DNA of 57,170 nt, from positions 1 to 57,170 of the forward strand of contig JAZQNW010000015.1 of assembly GCA_045627525.1 (NCBI GenBank), written 5' to 3'. Positions 17,514-26,389 of the stretch are shown here, piece after piece (the first letter of the stretch is position 1; each line of letters starts with the position of its first letter). Both the position numbers and the translations under genes were made by a program. The notes under the pieces are model-generated. The model was not told the DNA's origin. It saw only the letters and a list, made by a program, of their open reading frames with translations, and searched no databases. This stretch comes from CAG-877 sp045627525 (GTDB taxonomy: Bacteria; Bacillota_I; Bacilli_A; RF39; UBA660).

Positions 17514-18278
17514 ATGGAACTACTATATTTAATTATCTTTTTTATTTTAGGAACATGCATCGGTACAATTTCTACAATTATCGGACTACGACTTCCTAAA
17601 AAAGAAAAATTATTTGGTAATAAGCCTCATTGTGATAACTGTGATCATCCTTTATCAGCAATTGAAACAATTCCTTTATTTTCTTATATAATTCAAAGGG
17701 GAAGATGTCGTCATTGCCACAAAAAAATTGATATTTTAGCACCATACATGGAATTTTTTACAGGAGTTTTATTTGCTGTTGCTTATTATAGCTTTGGCCT
17801 AAGTTATGAATTACTAATTGCGCTAGGATCAGTTGTATTATTAATGATAATAGTTGTAAGTGATTTAACATATTTAATTATTCCAGATGAAGTATTAATA
17901 GTAACTAGCATTTACTTTATAATTGTTCAACTACTAAATGTTGGTTTAAAAGCAACTCTAAGTCACATATTAACAGGTGGGTTATTATTTACAATAATGT
18001 ATTTAATAATGATAATAGGTGATAAAGCTTTAAAAAAAGAAAGCCTAGGTGGCGGAGATATTAAGATGATGTTTGTTTTTGGACTGGTATTAGATCCTCT
18101 ATTAGGAGCTTTAGCAATCTTTATAGGCAGTATTTTAGCATTACCATCATCATTATTCCTACTATGTAAGAATAAAGAGAAAGTTATACCTTTCGGACCA
18201 TTTTTATTAATTGCCTTTGTTTTAATAATTTTTACGAAAATAGACTCACAGGCAATTATAAAACTTCTTGGTTTTTAG
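17514..18278 (+). CDS. pilD: Prepilin peptidase (PilD/ComC type)
   Basis: A membrane aspartyl protease that cleaves class III (prepilin) signal peptides and N-methylates the new end. The N-terminal methylase region carries two zinc-type pairs, CDNC and CRHC, around residues 40-70. The catalytic Asp residues are in VSDLTYLIIPDE and GGGDIKMM, the latter being the GxGD motif. About seven membrane segments are predicted. The length of 254 residues is typical. AAGGAGG precedes the ATG. It is transcribed with pilC; a likely substrate is encoded at 42836. Confidence 0.94.
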   Translation: MELLYLIIFFILGTCIGTISTIIGLRLPKKEKLFGNKPHCDNCDHPLSAIETIPLFSYIIQRGRCRHCHKKIDILAPYMEFFTGVLFAVAYYSFGLSYELLIALGSVVLLMIIVVSDLTYLIIPDEVLIVTSIYFIIVQLLNVGLKATLSHILTGGLLFTIMYLIMIIGDKALKKESLGGGDIKMMFVFGLVLDPLLGALAIFIGSILALPSSLFLLCKNKEKVIPFGPFLLIAFVLIIFTKIDSQAIIKLLGF

Positions 18279-18300
18279 AAAGTTAAACTTTCTTTTTTTT
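18277..18300 (+). terminator. Terminator of pilC-pilD
   Basis: AGAAAG (18277-18282) pairs with CTTTCT (18288-18293), TTAAA loop, then eight T residues. Overlaps the pilD stop. Confidence 0.8.
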
Positions 18301-18334
18301 ATCATTTATTGTACTATATATCTAGGTGATGTCT

Positions 18335-19654
18335 ATGGCAAATTATACAATCTTACCAGCTGATACTTATACAGTTATTAACAAGACTGTTCTTAATGAA
18401 AGTGACAATAAATTAATAAGCATGTTATATCAACCAATAATAGGTTATACAGCAACTTCTCTTTACTTCACTTTAATTGATGATCTAAATAAATCAGAAT
18501 TAATGAGCGAAGAATTAACGCATCATCATTTAATGGCAACTATGCAACTACGATTAGACGATATCGTTATCGCAAGAGAAAAATTAGAAGCCATAGGATT
18601 ATTAAAGAGTTATTTAAAAAAGGGGAGTATTAATAATTATGTCTATCTATTATTTTCTCCTATATCAGCTCATGAATTTTTTAACCATCCAATTTTAAAT
18701 ATAGTTCTATATAACAATTTAGGAAAAAAAGAATATGAAAAATTATTAAATTATTATAAGATTCCAAGAATAAATTTAAAAGATTATGAAGAAATAACTA
18801 GTAGCTTTGATGAAGTATTTACATCAGTAACAGGTAATGTATTAGAAGTAGAAGAAGATATTACTAAAAAAGATTCAAATAATCTTCATATTAATAAAGA
18901 AATTGATTTCAACCTATTGATATCATCGCTACCATCCAAAATAATAGCAGATAAATGTTTTAATAAAGAAACAAAAGAGTTAATAAATACATTAAGTTTT
19001 ATGTATAATCTAAATACACTAGATATGCAAGGATTAGTAAGGAATGCTATTAACGAAAAAGGATTAATAGATAAAAACTTATTAAGAAAAAGTTGCCGTG
19101 AATATTATCAGTTTGAAAATAATGGTAGCTTACCAACTTTAATATATAATAAACAACCAGATTATTTAAAAAAGCCTAGAGGAGATAATTCAAAATGGGC
19201 AAAAATGATTTATACATTTGAAAATATTAATCCATATCAATTACTAAAAGCAAAATATAAAGGAGCAGAACCAACAGATAGAGATAAAAGATTAATAGAA
19301 AATTTACTAATAGATCAAAAATTAAATCCAGGAGTAGTAAATGTCTTAATTTCATATGTTCTAAAAATAAATAATCAACAATTAAAAAAAAGCTATGTCG
19401 AGACAATAGCGGGTCAATGGAAAAGACTTAATATTGAAACAGTTGAAGAAGCAATGATAATAACAGAAAAAGAACATAAAAAAGTAAGAAAATTAGTTAG
19501 TGAAAAAGCAAAGAAAGATGAAACTAAAGTAAAAAGAGAAAATGATAATAAAGACAAAAATCTTCCTGCTTGGTTTAATAAAGATTTAGAAAATACTGAA
19601 GTAAGTGCTGAAGAAGTAGAAGAAATGGAAAAAATATTAGCTGAGCTTGTTTAG
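18335..19654 (+). CDS. dnaB: Replication initiation/membrane attachment protein DnaB (DnaD-like)
   Basis: This matches the Bacillus-type DnaB, a helicase co-loader acting with DnaD and DnaI at oriC and restart sites; it is not the replicative helicase. An N-terminal winged-helix region (LISMLYQPIIGYTATSLYFT) and a C-terminal DnaD-like domain (about residues 290-400) are seen. The tail is charged and ends in a segment after PAWFNKDLEN. The ATG at 18335 (439 residues) is preferred because AGGTGAT (18324-18330) precedes it, while GTG 18326 and ATG 18329 overlap that site. In Bacillus dnaI follows dnaB; here it does not. Confidence 0.85.
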   Translation: MANYTILPADTYTVINKTVLNESDNKLISMLYQPIIGYTATSLYFTLIDDLNKSELMSEELTHHHLMATMQLRLDDIVIAREKLEAIGLLKSYLKKGSINNYVYLLFSPISAHEFFNHPILNIVLYNNLGKKEYEKLLNYYKIPRINLKDYEEITSSFDEVFTSVTGNVLEVEEDITKKDSNNLHINKEIDFNLLISSLPSKIIADKCFNKETKELINTLSFMYNLNTLDMQGLVRNAINEKGLIDKNLLRKSCREYYQFENNGSLPTLIYNKQPDYLKKPRGDNSKWAKMIYTFENINPYQLLKAKYKGAEPTDRDKRLIENLLIDQKLNPGVVNVLISYVLKINNQQLKKSYVETIAGQWKRLNIETVEEAMIITEKEHKKVRKLVSEKAKKDETKVKRENDNKDKNLPAWFNKDLENTEVSAEEVEEMEKILAELV

Positions 19655-19666
19655 TAAACAAACTAA

Positions 19667-19675
19667 TGATATAAT
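19667..19675 (+). promoter_or_regulatory. Extended -10 promoter upstream of the ppaC leader
   Basis: TGA-TATAAT, 13 bases after the dnaB stop. The predicted start near 19682 would give a leader of about 150 bases containing an inverted repeat (TTGACA 19687-19692 with TGTCAA 19701-19706) and a terminator. Confidence 0.55.
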
Positions 19676-19751
19676 ATGTGGGAAGCTTGACACAAAAATA
19701 TGTCAAAGAAATTAATAAATATCTTGAACAATTACTTTGATTTATCAGTTA

Positions 19752-19760
19752 TGATATTAT
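19752..19760 (+). promoter_or_regulatory. Second extended -10 promoter upstream of ppaC
   Basis: TGA-TATTAT with the -10 at 19755-19760. It would start transcription near 19767, about 15 bases before the terminator hairpin. Confidence 0.45.
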
Positions 19761-19781
19761 AAAGTAGAAAGGTATAAAAAT

Positions 19782-19803
19782 AAAAGAGAGTTTTCTCTTT
19801 TTT
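19782..19803 (+). terminator. Terminator or attenuator in front of ppaC
   Basis: AAAAGAGA (19782-19789) and TCTCTTTT (19794-19801) form an 8-bp stem with a GTTT loop and a T run to 19803. Only 28 bases separate it from the ppaC start codon, too little for another promoter, so ppaC appears to require read-through. Confidence 0.75.
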
Positions 19804-19831
19804 AAGTCTAATTTTAGAAAGAAGTGATAAT

Positions 19832-21451
19832 ATGTCAAAAACATACATTTTTGGTCATAAAAAGCCAGACAGTGATTCAGTTTTATCAGCTATTAGTTTA
19901 GCTTACCTAAAAAATAAATTAGGAGATAATGCTGAAGCTAGAATATTAGGAGATATTAATAAAGAAACAAAGTATGCACTTAAATATTTTGGAGTTAAAG
20001 AACCATTATATTTAAATGATGTAAAATTACAAGTTAAAGATGTTGACTATCATAAGAACTGTTACATAAATGAAAATGATTCTATCTATAATGGTTATCA
20101 AAAAATGATAAATAGTGAACTTACTGGTTTACCAGTAGTAAAAGATGATGGAACCCTAGCAGGACTTATTACTATTAAAGATTTATCGCATATAATTATT
20201 AATGAAAATATAGAAGATTTATATACATCATATGATAATCTTTTACATGTCTTAAAAGGTGAAGAAATTTTAAAATACGATGATGAAATCGTAGGTAGAT
20301 TAAAAGTTGCTGCATATCGTAGTACTACTATCTTCGAAAATGTTACTTTCAAAAAAGACACAATATTAATTGTTGGTGATAGACATAGTGTAATTGAATA
20401 TGGTGTTAATTCTGGTGTTAAGCTAATTATTTTATCTGGTAGCGCTGAAATAAAACAATCTCATGTAGATGTTGCTAAAGAAAATAAAGTAAATATCATA
20501 AGAACACCATATGATACATATCATATTGCTAGATTAGTTTGCTTATCAAATTATATAAAAACATTACTTTTAGCAAATAATCCAATAAAATTTGAAAATA
20601 CAGAATTTTTAGATAATGTTATTGATATTAATAATAAACTTAAACATACAAATTATCCAATAGTTGATAAAAAGAATAAATGTTTAGGATTATTAAAAGT
20701 TTCTGATTTATCAGATAAACATCCAAAAAAAGTAATTTTAGTAGATCATAATGAAAAACTACAAAGTGCTGATGGTATAGAAGAAGCAGAAATTAGAGAA
20801 ATAATCGATCACCATAATTTAGGTAGTATTACAACTAATAGTCCTATTAATTTCCGTAATATGGCAGTTGGATCTACTTGTACTATAGTTTATACATTAT
20901 TTAAAGAATCACATGTAGAAATACCAAAACATATTGCTGGATGCCTATTATCAGGAATATTATCAGATACACTTATTTTAAATAGTCCAACAGCTACAAA
21001 AAGAGATGAAGAAGCAGTAGAAGAATTATCAAAAATAGCAGAAGTTGATTATAAAGAATATGGTATGGACTTATTAAAAGCTGGAACTTCATTAGAAGGA
21101 ATGAGTAAAGAAGATGTTTTATATAATGATTTTAAATTATATACTACAAACGAAAAAACATTTGCAGTTGGCCAATTCTTTACTATGAATTTTGATGATA
21201 TAGCAAAAGATTTAGATGGTTATATCCATGTATTAGATGAAGTGGCTGAGTCAAATAATTATGCATTAGTTACATTATATGTAACAGATATTATCAAAAA
21301 AGGTAGCTATGTAATATTTAACAAAAAAGGACAAGATACAATTAATGTTATGTACAATAAATCAACAGTTCCTGAAGGCTACTTTGTAGAAAATTGTGTT
21401 TCTCGTAAGAAACATGTTGTTCCACTAATAATGGAAATATTTGAAAATTAG
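19832..21451 (+). CDS. ppaC: Manganese-dependent inorganic pyrophosphatase with CBS and DRTGG domains
   Basis: A family II (DHH) pyrophosphatase hydrolysing PPi to phosphate in the cytosol. The metal-binding start FGHKKPDSDS (His9, Asp13, Asp15) is followed by a CBS motif (LTGLPVVKDDGTLAGLITI). A DRTGG region (about 160-260) and a second CBS motif come next. The DHH core then resumes with LVDHNE and IIDHHNLG, and a DHHA2 domain closes the protein. The CBS insert in such enzymes binds adenine nucleotides, giving AMP/ADP inhibition and ATP or Ap4A activation. The 539-residue length fits the CBS-PPase subclass. AAGAAGTGAT precedes the ATG. It heads a tight cluster with popT, uppP and a ZIP gene. 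Confidence 0.94.
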   Translation: MSKTYIFGHKKPDSDSVLSAISLAYLKNKLGDNAEARILGDINKETKYALKYFGVKEPLYLNDVKLQVKDVDYHKNCYINENDSIYNGYQKMINSELTGLPVVKDDGTLAGLITIKDLSHIIINENIEDLYTSYDNLLHVLKGEEILKYDDEIVGRLKVAAYRSTTIFENVTFKKDTILIVGDRHSVIEYGVNSGVKLIILSGSAEIKQSHVDVAKENKVNIIRTPYDTYHIARLVCLSNYIKTLLLANNPIKFENTEFLDNVIDINNKLKHTNYPIVDKKNKCLGLLKVSDLSDKHPKKVILVDHNEKLQSADGIEEAEIREIIDHHNLGSITTNSPINFRNMAVGSTCTIVYTLFKESHVEIPKHIAGCLLSGILSDTLILNSPTATKRDEEAVEELSKIAEVDYKEYGMDLLKAGTSLEGMSKEDVLYNDFKLYTTNEKTFAVGQFFTMNFDDIAKDLDGYIHVLDEVAESNNYALVTLYVTDIIKKGSYVIFNKKGQDTINVMYNKSTVPEGYFVENCVSRKKHVVPLIMEIFEN

Positions 21452-21460
21452 GAGAATTTT

Positions 21461-22297
21461 ATGAAGAATATAATGTTAATAATTAAAGGCTTTGTCTTCG
21501 GAATAGCTAACATAATTCCAGGTGTTAGTGGAGGAACTATAGCCTTAACAATGGGGGTCTACGAAGATTTAATAGCTTCAATAAGTCATTTCTTTGAAAG
21601 TCCAAAGAAAAGTATTAAATTTTTATTACCATTTATAGTTGGAGCAGGACTATCAATTCTACTTATTAGTAAATTGATTAGTTATTGCTTAAAAGCATAT
21701 CCATTTGCAACTATTTTATTCTTTGTTGGCTTAATATTAGGTGGAATACCATTATTAACTAATAAAGTAAGAAAACAAAAAATAAAGCCATTATATATAA
21801 TATTATTTATTTTAACATTTAGTTTAATAATAGGAATGAACTTTTTAAATGAAGGTTCAAAAGCCGTTGATTTATTAAATCCTACATTTTTAACATATAT
21901 AGTCTTATTCTTGGTAGGTATTGTTGGAGCAGCTACTATGGTTATACCAGGACTAAGTGGTTCATTTGTATTAATGCTATTAGGATTTTATGAACCTATA
22001 GTTAATACAATTAGTAATTTAACGAACTTTTCAATATTAGGGCATAACTTATCGATACTAATTCCGTTTGGACTAGGTGTGTTAATTGGAATAATATTAA
22101 TATCAAAATTAATAGAATATTTATTTAATAAATTTGAATTACCTACATATTACGCAATTTTAGGATTTGTAATAGCTAGTGTAATAGTATTAGCATCAAG
22201 TTTATTAGGAATATATATAAAAACAGTTGAATTAGTTGTTGGACTAGTACTATTTGTATTAGCAACAATGATAGGATATAAGTTAGGAGACGAATAA
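21461..22297 (+). CDS. popT: DUF368 family undecaprenyl-phosphate translocase
   Basis: DUF368 proteins (PopT) have been shown to be polyprenyl-phosphate transporters that return the lipid carrier to the cytoplasmic leaflet. The family hallmark is an inverted repeat, seen as ANIIPGVSGGTIALTMGVYE (about residues 16-35) and MVIPGLSGSFVLMLLGFYE (about 165-183). About eight hydrophobic segments span 278 residues. It starts 10 bases after ppaC with a GGAG site and directly abuts uppP. The adjacency to UppP supports a joint role in undecaprenyl-phosphate recycling. Confidence 0.9.
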   Translation: MKNIMLIIKGFVFGIANIIPGVSGGTIALTMGVYEDLIASISHFFESPKKSIKFLLPFIVGAGLSILLISKLISYCLKAYPFATILFFVGLILGGIPLLTNKVRKQKIKPLYIILFILTFSLIIGMNFLNEGSKAVDLLNPTFLTYIVLFLVGIVGAATMVIPGLSGSFVLMLLGFYEPIVNTISNLTNFSILGHNLSILIPFGLGVLIGIILISKLIEYLFNKFELPTYYAILGFVIASVIVLASSLLGIYIKTVELVVGLVLFVLATMIGYKLGDE

Positions 22298-23110
22298 ATG
22301 AGTGTATTAGAAGTTATAATTTTAGGCATTATTCAGGGGATCGCAGAATTTTTACCAATATCTTCTTCAGCACATTTGATTATCTTTCGTGACATGATAG
22401 GTATTGGAGCAGGAATGGATGCACATCTAGCTTTAACATTTGATGTAGCATTACATTTAGGAACATTATTAGCTATATTAGTTTACTTTTTTAAAGACTT
22501 CCTTGAGATGTTTAAAAAAGGTTTTACTAAAGGAATAAAAGATGATCAAGGAAAAATCCTTTGGTACCTAGTAGCAGCAACTATTCCAGCCGCTATAGCC
22601 GGTGTTTTATTTGAAGATGTAATAGAAGACGCTATCAGAAATAACTTCATCATTATAGCTTTAGCTTTAGCAATTATGGGTATTATAATATATTTAGCTG
22701 ATCGCCTTAGCAGTGAGAAAAAAACAATTAAAAAAATGTCATTAAAAGATGCATTAATAATTGGATGCAGCCAAGTATTAGCGTTAATACCAGGATTTTC
22801 ACGTAGTGGTACAACCATAGCAACTGGAAGAGTATTAGGAATAAATAGAGAAGACTCTGCAAAATTTTCATTTTATTTAAGTGCCCCAGTTGTTTGCGGA
22901 GCAGTAGCATTACAATTACTAAAAAAATCAACATGGGTAGCACTAACAGCTAATGCCCCTATATTTATTCTAGGAATACTTATTTCTTTTGGAATGGGTA
23001 TAATATGTATAAAATATTTATTAAAATATTTACATAATCATGACTTTAAAATATTTATGATTTATAGACTCATTCTAGCAGCAGTAGTAATATTATGGAT
23101 GGTGTTTTAA
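22298..23110 (+). CDS. uppP: Undecaprenyl-diphosphatase
   Basis: UppP (BacA) removes a phosphate from undecaprenyl diphosphate on the outer membrane leaflet, regenerating the wall-lipid carrier. Motifs are present: GIIQGIAEFLPISSSAHLII near the N-terminus and PGFSRSGTTIATG at about residue 165. The protein has 270 residues with about eight membrane helices. The ATG immediately follows the popT stop, so translation is likely coupled. The product of this reaction is the substrate of the PopT family. Confidence 0.96.
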   Translation: MSVLEVIILGIIQGIAEFLPISSSAHLIIFRDMIGIGAGMDAHLALTFDVALHLGTLLAILVYFFKDFLEMFKKGFTKGIKDDQGKILWYLVAATIPAAIAGVLFEDVIEDAIRNNFIIIALALAIMGIIIYLADRLSSEKKTIKKMSLKDALIIGCSQVLALIPGFSRSGTTIATGRVLGINREDSAKFSFYLSAPVVCGAVALQLLKKSTWVALTANAPIFILGILISFGMGIICIKYLLKYLHNHDFKIFMIYRLILAAVVILWMVF

Positions 23111-23863
23111 ATGGCAGATAGTCAATTAGCGTTACTTACAACGCTACTTTTAGGAATATTTATATTAATAGGTGCTTTACTTGCTTTTTTAGTAAAAAGA
23201 AAAGATAAAGTGACTGACTTTTCAATAGGCTTAGCCTTTGGTGTTATTATATCGTTAATATGTATCGACTTATTACCAGAAATAATTGAAACCCTTAGCA
23301 TACGTCATATTTACATTTTTATATTTGGAGTAGCAATAGGATATTTAATTTTAAAATTATTAGATCAATTTATTCCTGATCATGATGAAGGACATGTAGA
23401 TAAAAAAAGTTTAAAAGAAAATTTAATTCATATTGGAATAATTACATCACTAGCATTAATGCTTCATAATATTATTGAAGGTATGGCTGTATATTCTACT
23501 GTTATTACAAATACATCATTAGGTCTAGCAATGACTATTGGTGTTGGATTTCATAATATTCCTCTAGGAATGGTAATAACAGGCGCTTTTTATCAAAGCA
23601 ATGAAAATATATGGAAAACATCATTAATAGTTTTAGGAGTTTCACTTACAACATTTATTGGAGGATTAATAATGTTCTTCCTAAATATAAGTACTATAAA
23701 TTACATAATTTTAGGAACACTATTATCCATTACATTAGGAATGTTACTATTTATAACAATTAGTGAATTATTGCCTCGAATTAAAGAAACAAAAAATAAA
23801 AAAATTACATATCTTGGTATTATCACAGGATTAATAATTTTATTAATTTCAATATTAATATAA
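23111..23863 (+). CDS. ZIP family metal transporter
   Basis: A 250-residue ZIP transporter for divalent metals (zinc, iron or manganese; specificity not evident). The conserved binuclear-site helices are visible as LMLHNIIEGMAVYS (TM4) and GVGFHNIPLGMVI (TM5). The cytoplasmic loop between TM3 and TM4 has a short Asp/His stretch (PDHDEGH) typical of metal-binding loops. It starts directly after uppP. Being in an operon with an Mn-dependent pyrophosphatase hints at manganese or zinc supply, but that is inference. Confidence 0.9.
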   Translation: MADSQLALLTTLLLGIFILIGALLAFLVKRKDKVTDFSIGLAFGVIISLICIDLLPEIIETLSIRHIYIFIFGVAIGYLILKLLDQFIPDHDEGHVDKKSLKENLIHIGIITSLALMLHNIIEGMAVYSTVITNTSLGLAMTIGVGFHNIPLGMVITGAFYQSNENIWKTSLIVLGVSLTTFIGGLIMFFLNISTINYIILGTLLSITLGMLLFITISELLPRIKETKNKKITYLGIITGLIILLISILI

Positions 23864-23884
23864 GAAGCATCTGCTTCTTTTTTT
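23862..23884 (+). terminator. Terminator of the ppaC-popT-uppP-zip cluster
   Basis: AAGAAGC (23862-23868) pairs with GCTTCTT (23873-23879) over ATCT, followed by a T run; overlaps the stop codon. Confidence 0.85.
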
Positions 23885-23927
23885 ATCTATAATATTAAAA
23901 ATTCTATCAAAAAATAGATATATATAG

Positions 23928-23933
23928 TATAAT
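23928..23933 (+). promoter_or_regulatory. -10 element before the HExxH gene
   Basis: TATAAT 23 bases before the start codon. The -35 is not convincing. Confidence 0.5.
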
Positions 23934-23955
23934 ATATGGCTAAAGAAGTGATAGT

Positions 23956-24927
23956 ATGGAAAAATTAACAGAAATAGAATTAGAAGATTTAACAGAAAAA
24001 ATAATTTCAAGTTATGATGTAACTTGGCCATATATACTTAAATATAGAGTAGAATTCAAAAATCTATTAAAAGAAATATTAAATCATTCAAAAAATTATG
24101 AAGACTTTCAAGGACCACCAAGATATCGTTCTGATAAGGAAGTAAAATTTTTAAATCATGAATTTTTTAAAAAAATTTCTAGAGAATATGGTCAAAAGTT
24201 TTTAAAAGACTTTAAAGATGAAAAAATTAATTTGAATGGAAAAGAAGATGTTTTCTTCTATTGGTATAATAGTGATCAATACGATATAAGTATAGAAGAC
24301 AATGAAAATCTTTTTAAAGCATTTGCCTTATGTCATGAATACACTCATAGATTATCTTATTACCAACCTAAAATTAAAAGCCATAGTTACTTTTATTGGG
24401 AAACAGTCTCTATACTATCAGAAATGCTATTTCAAGATTATCTTTTAGAAAAAGGATTTAGTAGTTTTGAAATATTAATAGATACCAGAGAAAGACTAGA
24501 AAGCATGATTACCCGATCAACTAGCTTTATATTTTTTAATGAATGTAATAATCTGTTAGAACAGGAAAGAAAAATAACTAATTATGAGATAAAAAGAATC
24601 ATAGAACAAGAAGAACTGGATCCAGATTTAGTAGAGAAAATAATAGAAAAATCTCTTGAAGGAGAGATTAATATAACAGATGATATAACTCATACATATC
24701 ATGCACTTTTAGCTTTTAAACTATATCATGATAATATTTCAAAAGAAGAATTTAAAAATTTAATTGATAATATTGGAAAAAGTACAATTCAATCTTTTGA
24801 AAAATTAATGAATCTACCATTAAAAGAAACATTAGTTGATGGCAAACAGGATTTATTAAACTCCTTTGAAGAAATTGCATTACCTGCAAAAAGATCAAAA
24901 CAATTAATAAAAAAAATAAAAGCTTGA
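23956..24927 (+). CDS. Putative stand-alone HExxH metallopeptidase
   Basis: A 323-residue, predicted cytosolic protein not clearly assignable to a named family. It has HEYTH (His127, Glu128, His131), the zinc site of HExxH proteases. Glu156, in ILSEMLFQDYLL 25 residues further on, is placed like the third ligand of gluzincins. The layout of that region recalls the catalytic core of M3 (PepF/oligoendopeptidase) enzymes, but the protein is about half their length and lacks their large N-terminal lobe. GAAGTGAT precedes ATG 23956. It is monocistronic between two terminators. Peptidase activity is inferred from the motif only. Confidence 0.6.
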   Translation: MEKLTEIELEDLTEKIISSYDVTWPYILKYRVEFKNLLKEILNHSKNYEDFQGPPRYRSDKEVKFLNHEFFKKISREYGQKFLKDFKDEKINLNGKEDVFFYWYNSDQYDISIEDNENLFKAFALCHEYTHRLSYYQPKIKSHSYFYWETVSILSEMLFQDYLLEKGFSSFEILIDTRERLESMITRSTSFIFFNECNNLLEQERKITNYEIKRIIEQEELDPDLVEKIIEKSLEGEINITDDITHTYHALLAFKLYHDNISKEEFKNLIDNIGKSTIQSFEKLMNLPLKETLVDGKQDLLNSFEEIALPAKRSKQLIKKIKA

Positions 24928-24942
24928 AATTTTCAAGTTTTT
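24923..24942 (+). terminator. Terminator of the HExxH gene
   Basis: CTTGA (24923-24927) and TCAAG (24933-24937) with AATTT loop and a T run. The stem includes the TGA stop. Confidence 0.7.
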
Positions 24943-24954
24943 ATTATGCTATAT

Positions 24955-24984
24955 TTTACAAAAAATAAATTCATATGCTATAAT
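24955..24984 (+). promoter_or_regulatory. Promoter of the phosphohexomutase gene
   Basis: TTTACA (24955-24960), 18 bases, TGC-TATAAT with the -10 at 24979-24984. Confidence 0.75.
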
Positions 24985-25015
24985 CAAAATATAGAGACTA
25001 GGTAAGGAGAATAAT

Positions 25016-26389
25016 ATGAAAATAAAAGAAAATATCAATGAAAATATATTTAGAGGCTACGATATAAGAGGAATTTATCCAGAAGAATTAGACGATGATA
25101 CTGCATATACTATTGGTTTAGGATTTGGTAGTTATATTAAAAGTATCGGTAAAACAACTTGTATAATAGGACATGATAATAGATTGAGTAGTCCAAGTCT
25201 ATATGAGGCCCTACAAAAAGGAATTTTAGAAACTGGTATTGACATAATTTCTTTAGGACTATGTACAACACCAATGTACTATTATGCATGCATAAAATTA
25301 CAAGTATATAGTGGAGTTATGGTAACAGCATCACACAATCCTAAAGACGACAATGGTATGAAATTTGCCTTTGATGAAAAAGGAAACTGTAAAGGACAAG
25401 AAATTCAAGACTTTTTAGCTTATATAAAAAAAGGTGATTTTAAAAAAGGCGAAGGTAAAATATCAAATTATGATATAAAAGATGAATATTTAGAATTATT
25501 TAAAACAAACTTAAATTTTGGAGATAGAAAAGTAAAAGTAGTAATTGATCCAGGAAATGGAACAACTAGTATAATTGCTAAAGAATTATATGAAATGTTT
25601 CCAATTGAACTATATAGTATCAATGATATAAGTGATGGTACTTTTCCTAATCACCACCCAGATCCATGCGTAGAAGCTAATTTAGAACAATTAAAAGAAA
25701 AAGTAAAAGAAATAGGCGCAGATATTGGCCTAGGTTTTGATGGCGATGGTGATCGTCTTGGAATAGTATCAAATAGTCAGACCTTTATTCCTACTGACTA
25801 TTATATGATAATAATTATTAGAGATATAATTAATAAAGTTCATAAACAAGAATTTTTAATGGACGTAAAATGTTCAAAATCATTAAGCGATGAAATACAA
25901 AAATTAGGAGCTAGATGTCTTCAATATCGTACAGGAAATTCTTATACAAAAGCCAAAGTACGAGATGAAGATTTACCATTTGGTGGAGAATTATCAGGGC
26001 ATGTATACTTTAGAGATCGTTGGCCAGGATTTGATTCAGGATTATATGCTGGTCTAAGAATATTAGAAATATTATCAAAAACTAATAAAACAGTTGATGA
26101 ATTATTAGAAGGAATTAATAAATATTATTCAACAGAAGAATTAAAATTTCATAGTCCAGACGATAAAAAATTTAAAGTAGTTGAAAAAATTTCTGAATAT
26201 GCCAAAAATAAAAATTATAACTTCTTAGATATAGATGGTGTAAAAGTATTATTTGATGATGGATGGGCTTTAGTTAGAGCATCTAATACAGGTCCTAATT
26301 TAACAGCAAGATTTGAAGCAAAAACGGAAGATAGATTAGAAGAACTACAAAAAGAATTCATAAGTTTAATAGATGAATATAACAAATAA
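25016..26389 (+). CDS. Phosphomannomutase/phosphoglucomutase family protein
   Basis: An alpha-D-phosphohexomutase interconverting hexose 1- and 6-phosphates. Visible: the N-terminal FRGYDIRGIYPEEL, the phosphoserine loop VTASHNPKDDNG (about residues 107-118), the metal loop GFDGDGDRLG (about 239-248), the sugar-binding GGELSGH, and the C-terminal phosphate loop VRASNTGPNLTARFE. Length (457) is typical for bacterial PMM/PGM. The close match of the GGELSGH segment favours dual PMM/PGM enzymes, but substrate preference cannot be fixed. AAGGAGA precedes the ATG. Single-gene unit with its own promoter and terminator. Confidence 0.93.
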   Translation: MKIKENINENIFRGYDIRGIYPEELDDDTAYTIGLGFGSYIKSIGKTTCIIGHDNRLSSPSLYEALQKGILETGIDIISLGLCTTPMYYYACIKLQVYSGVMVTASHNPKDDNGMKFAFDEKGNCKGQEIQDFLAYIKKGDFKKGEGKISNYDIKDEYLELFKTNLNFGDRKVKVVIDPGNGTTSIIAKELYEMFPIELYSINDISDGTFPNHHPDPCVEANLEQLKEKVKEIGADIGLGFDGDGDRLGIVSNSQTFIPTDYYMIIIIRDIINKVHKQEFLMDVKCSKSLSDEIQKLGARCLQYRTGNSYTKAKVRDEDLPFGGELSGHVYFRDRWPGFDSGLYAGLRILEILSKTNKTVDELLEGINKYYSTEELKFHSPDDKKFKVVEKISEYAKNKNYNFLDIDGVKVLFDDGWALVRASNTGPNLTARFEAKTEDRLEELQKEFISLIDEYNK

